A DNA stretch of 5,435 bases. It comes from Coriobacteriales bacterium (GTDB lineage: Bacteria > Actinomycetota > Coriobacteriia > Coriobacteriales > UBA8131). Numbering within the stretch: position 1 is the first letter of the stretch; the number at the start of each line of letters is the position of its first letter. The DNA lies in assembly GCA_031290695.1 (NCBI GenBank), contig JAITNB010000083.1, positions 1 through 5,435 of the forward strand, written 5' to 3'. The notes under the pieces were generated by a model. The model had not been told where the DNA came from, did not search any database, and worked only from the letters and a program-made list of their open reading frames with translations. Positions 5,086 to 5,435 of this stretch are shown here, in pieces. Both the position numbers and the translations under genes were made by a program.

Positions 5086-5435
5086 GCGGTCTCCTCCTTC
5101 TCGTGGTGCTCCCGCTCGCGCAGGGTGTGTTCAAGCTCCTCGATGGTCACCGGTGTTAGGCCCGCAACCGGCCGTCCAAAGATGGCCGAGCCCTGGGCGG
5201 CAAAGTCGTCGAGGTCGGGCGCGGTGGTGGCAAAGCGGTAGTGCGGTGCGTGATTCTCACTCGCAAGCTGCCCACGGCGGGCCAGGGTCGCGGCCACGTC
5301 GCGCGCGGTCTCCTCGGCTGACGAGATTATCTCGATCTCCGCGCCCATGACCGACGCGATGAGCGGCATAAGCAGCGGATAGTGCGTGCATCCCAGCACC
5401 AGTGTGTCTATCTTGCAGCGTTTGAGCGGGCCAAG
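5082..5435 (-). CDS. murI: Glutamate racemase, C-terminal part (5' end outside window)
   Basis: It interconverts L- and D-glutamate without cofactor, supplying D-glutamate for peptidoglycan precursors in the cytoplasm. Only the final 117 residues are present; family members are about 260-290 residues. The reading begins LGPLKRCKIDTLVLGCTHYPLL. The LGCTHYPLL block carries the second catalytic cysteine and its neighbouring histidine, the signature of the C-terminal domain of Asp/Glu racemases. After it come a SSAEETARDVA segment, matching the conserved S-x-x-x-(V/T)A helix, and a charged tail rich in Glu, Arg and His (ELEHTLREREHHEKEETA). The first catalytic cysteine would lie beyond the right edge. 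The stop overlaps the rph start as ATGA, so it probably heads or lies within the rph-rdgB-HAD operon. Further upstream genes cannot be seen. Confidence 0.93.
   Translation of the reverse strand, partial: LGPLKRCKIDTLVLGCTHYPLLMPLIASVMGAEIEIISSAEETARDVAATLARRGQLASENHAPHYRFATTAPDLDDFAAQGSAIFGRPVAGLTPVTIEELEHTLREREHHEKEETA
5091..5097 (-). promoter_or_regulatory. Strong ribosome binding site of rph inside the murI end
   Basis: The minus strand reads GGAGGAG, then five bases, then ATG at 5085. This near-perfect Shine-Dalgarno sequence lies within the last codons of murI (the EEETA end), so rph translation can be strong and coupled to murI. Confidence 0.8.

Overview
The window is a leftward-reading (minus-strand) stretch of a GC-rich bacterial chromosome. 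It holds four closely packed housekeeping-type genes, a 264-base AT-richer spacer, and most of a formate dehydrogenase gene that runs off the left edge. GC-rich third positions, GGAG/GGAGG ribosome binding sites, the murI-rph-rdgB order and a Tat-exported formate dehydrogenase with cysteine in place of selenocysteine fit an anaerobic actinobacterium. A Coriobacteriia (Collinsella/Olsenella-like) source is my best guess, but it is inference and not proven by any marker here.

Layout in transcription order, right to left. (1) 5435-5082: the last 117 codons of murI, glutamate racemase. (2) 5085-4363: rph, RNase PH, whose ATG overlaps the murI stop (ATGA). (3) 4327-3707: rdgB, the XTP/dITP pyrophosphatase, 35 bases after rph. 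(4) 3710-2919: an HAD-IB (SerB-like) phosphatase whose ATG overlaps the rdgB stop (ATGA). (5) 2918-2655: a spacer with several short direct and inverted repeats and no terminator I can recognise. (6) 2654-1: 884 codons of an FdnG-type formate dehydrogenase catalytic subunit with a Tat signal, a [4Fe-4S] Cys motif and an active-site Cys. It is open to the window edge, and roughly 130 C-terminal residues are probably missing.

The first four genes look like one translationally coupled operon covering cell-wall precursor supply (D-glutamate), tRNA/RNA 3'-end processing, nucleotide-pool sanitation and a small-molecule phosphatase. The formate dehydrogenase is respiratory and functionally separate, and probably starts from its own promoter in the spacer.

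The most unusual structure is at 3572-3697. It is a 126-base near-perfect palindromic element with 36-base arms (34 of 36 paired) around a 54-base centre, lying inside the 5' end of the HAD reading frame just after its start codon. Its length is exactly 42 codons and it contains no in-frame stop. Removing it in silico joins the start to the catalytic domain as MTGISLAVFDFDGT, a normal HAD N-terminus. This suggests a palindromic mobile or repeat element inserted in frame that now encodes an N-terminal extension.
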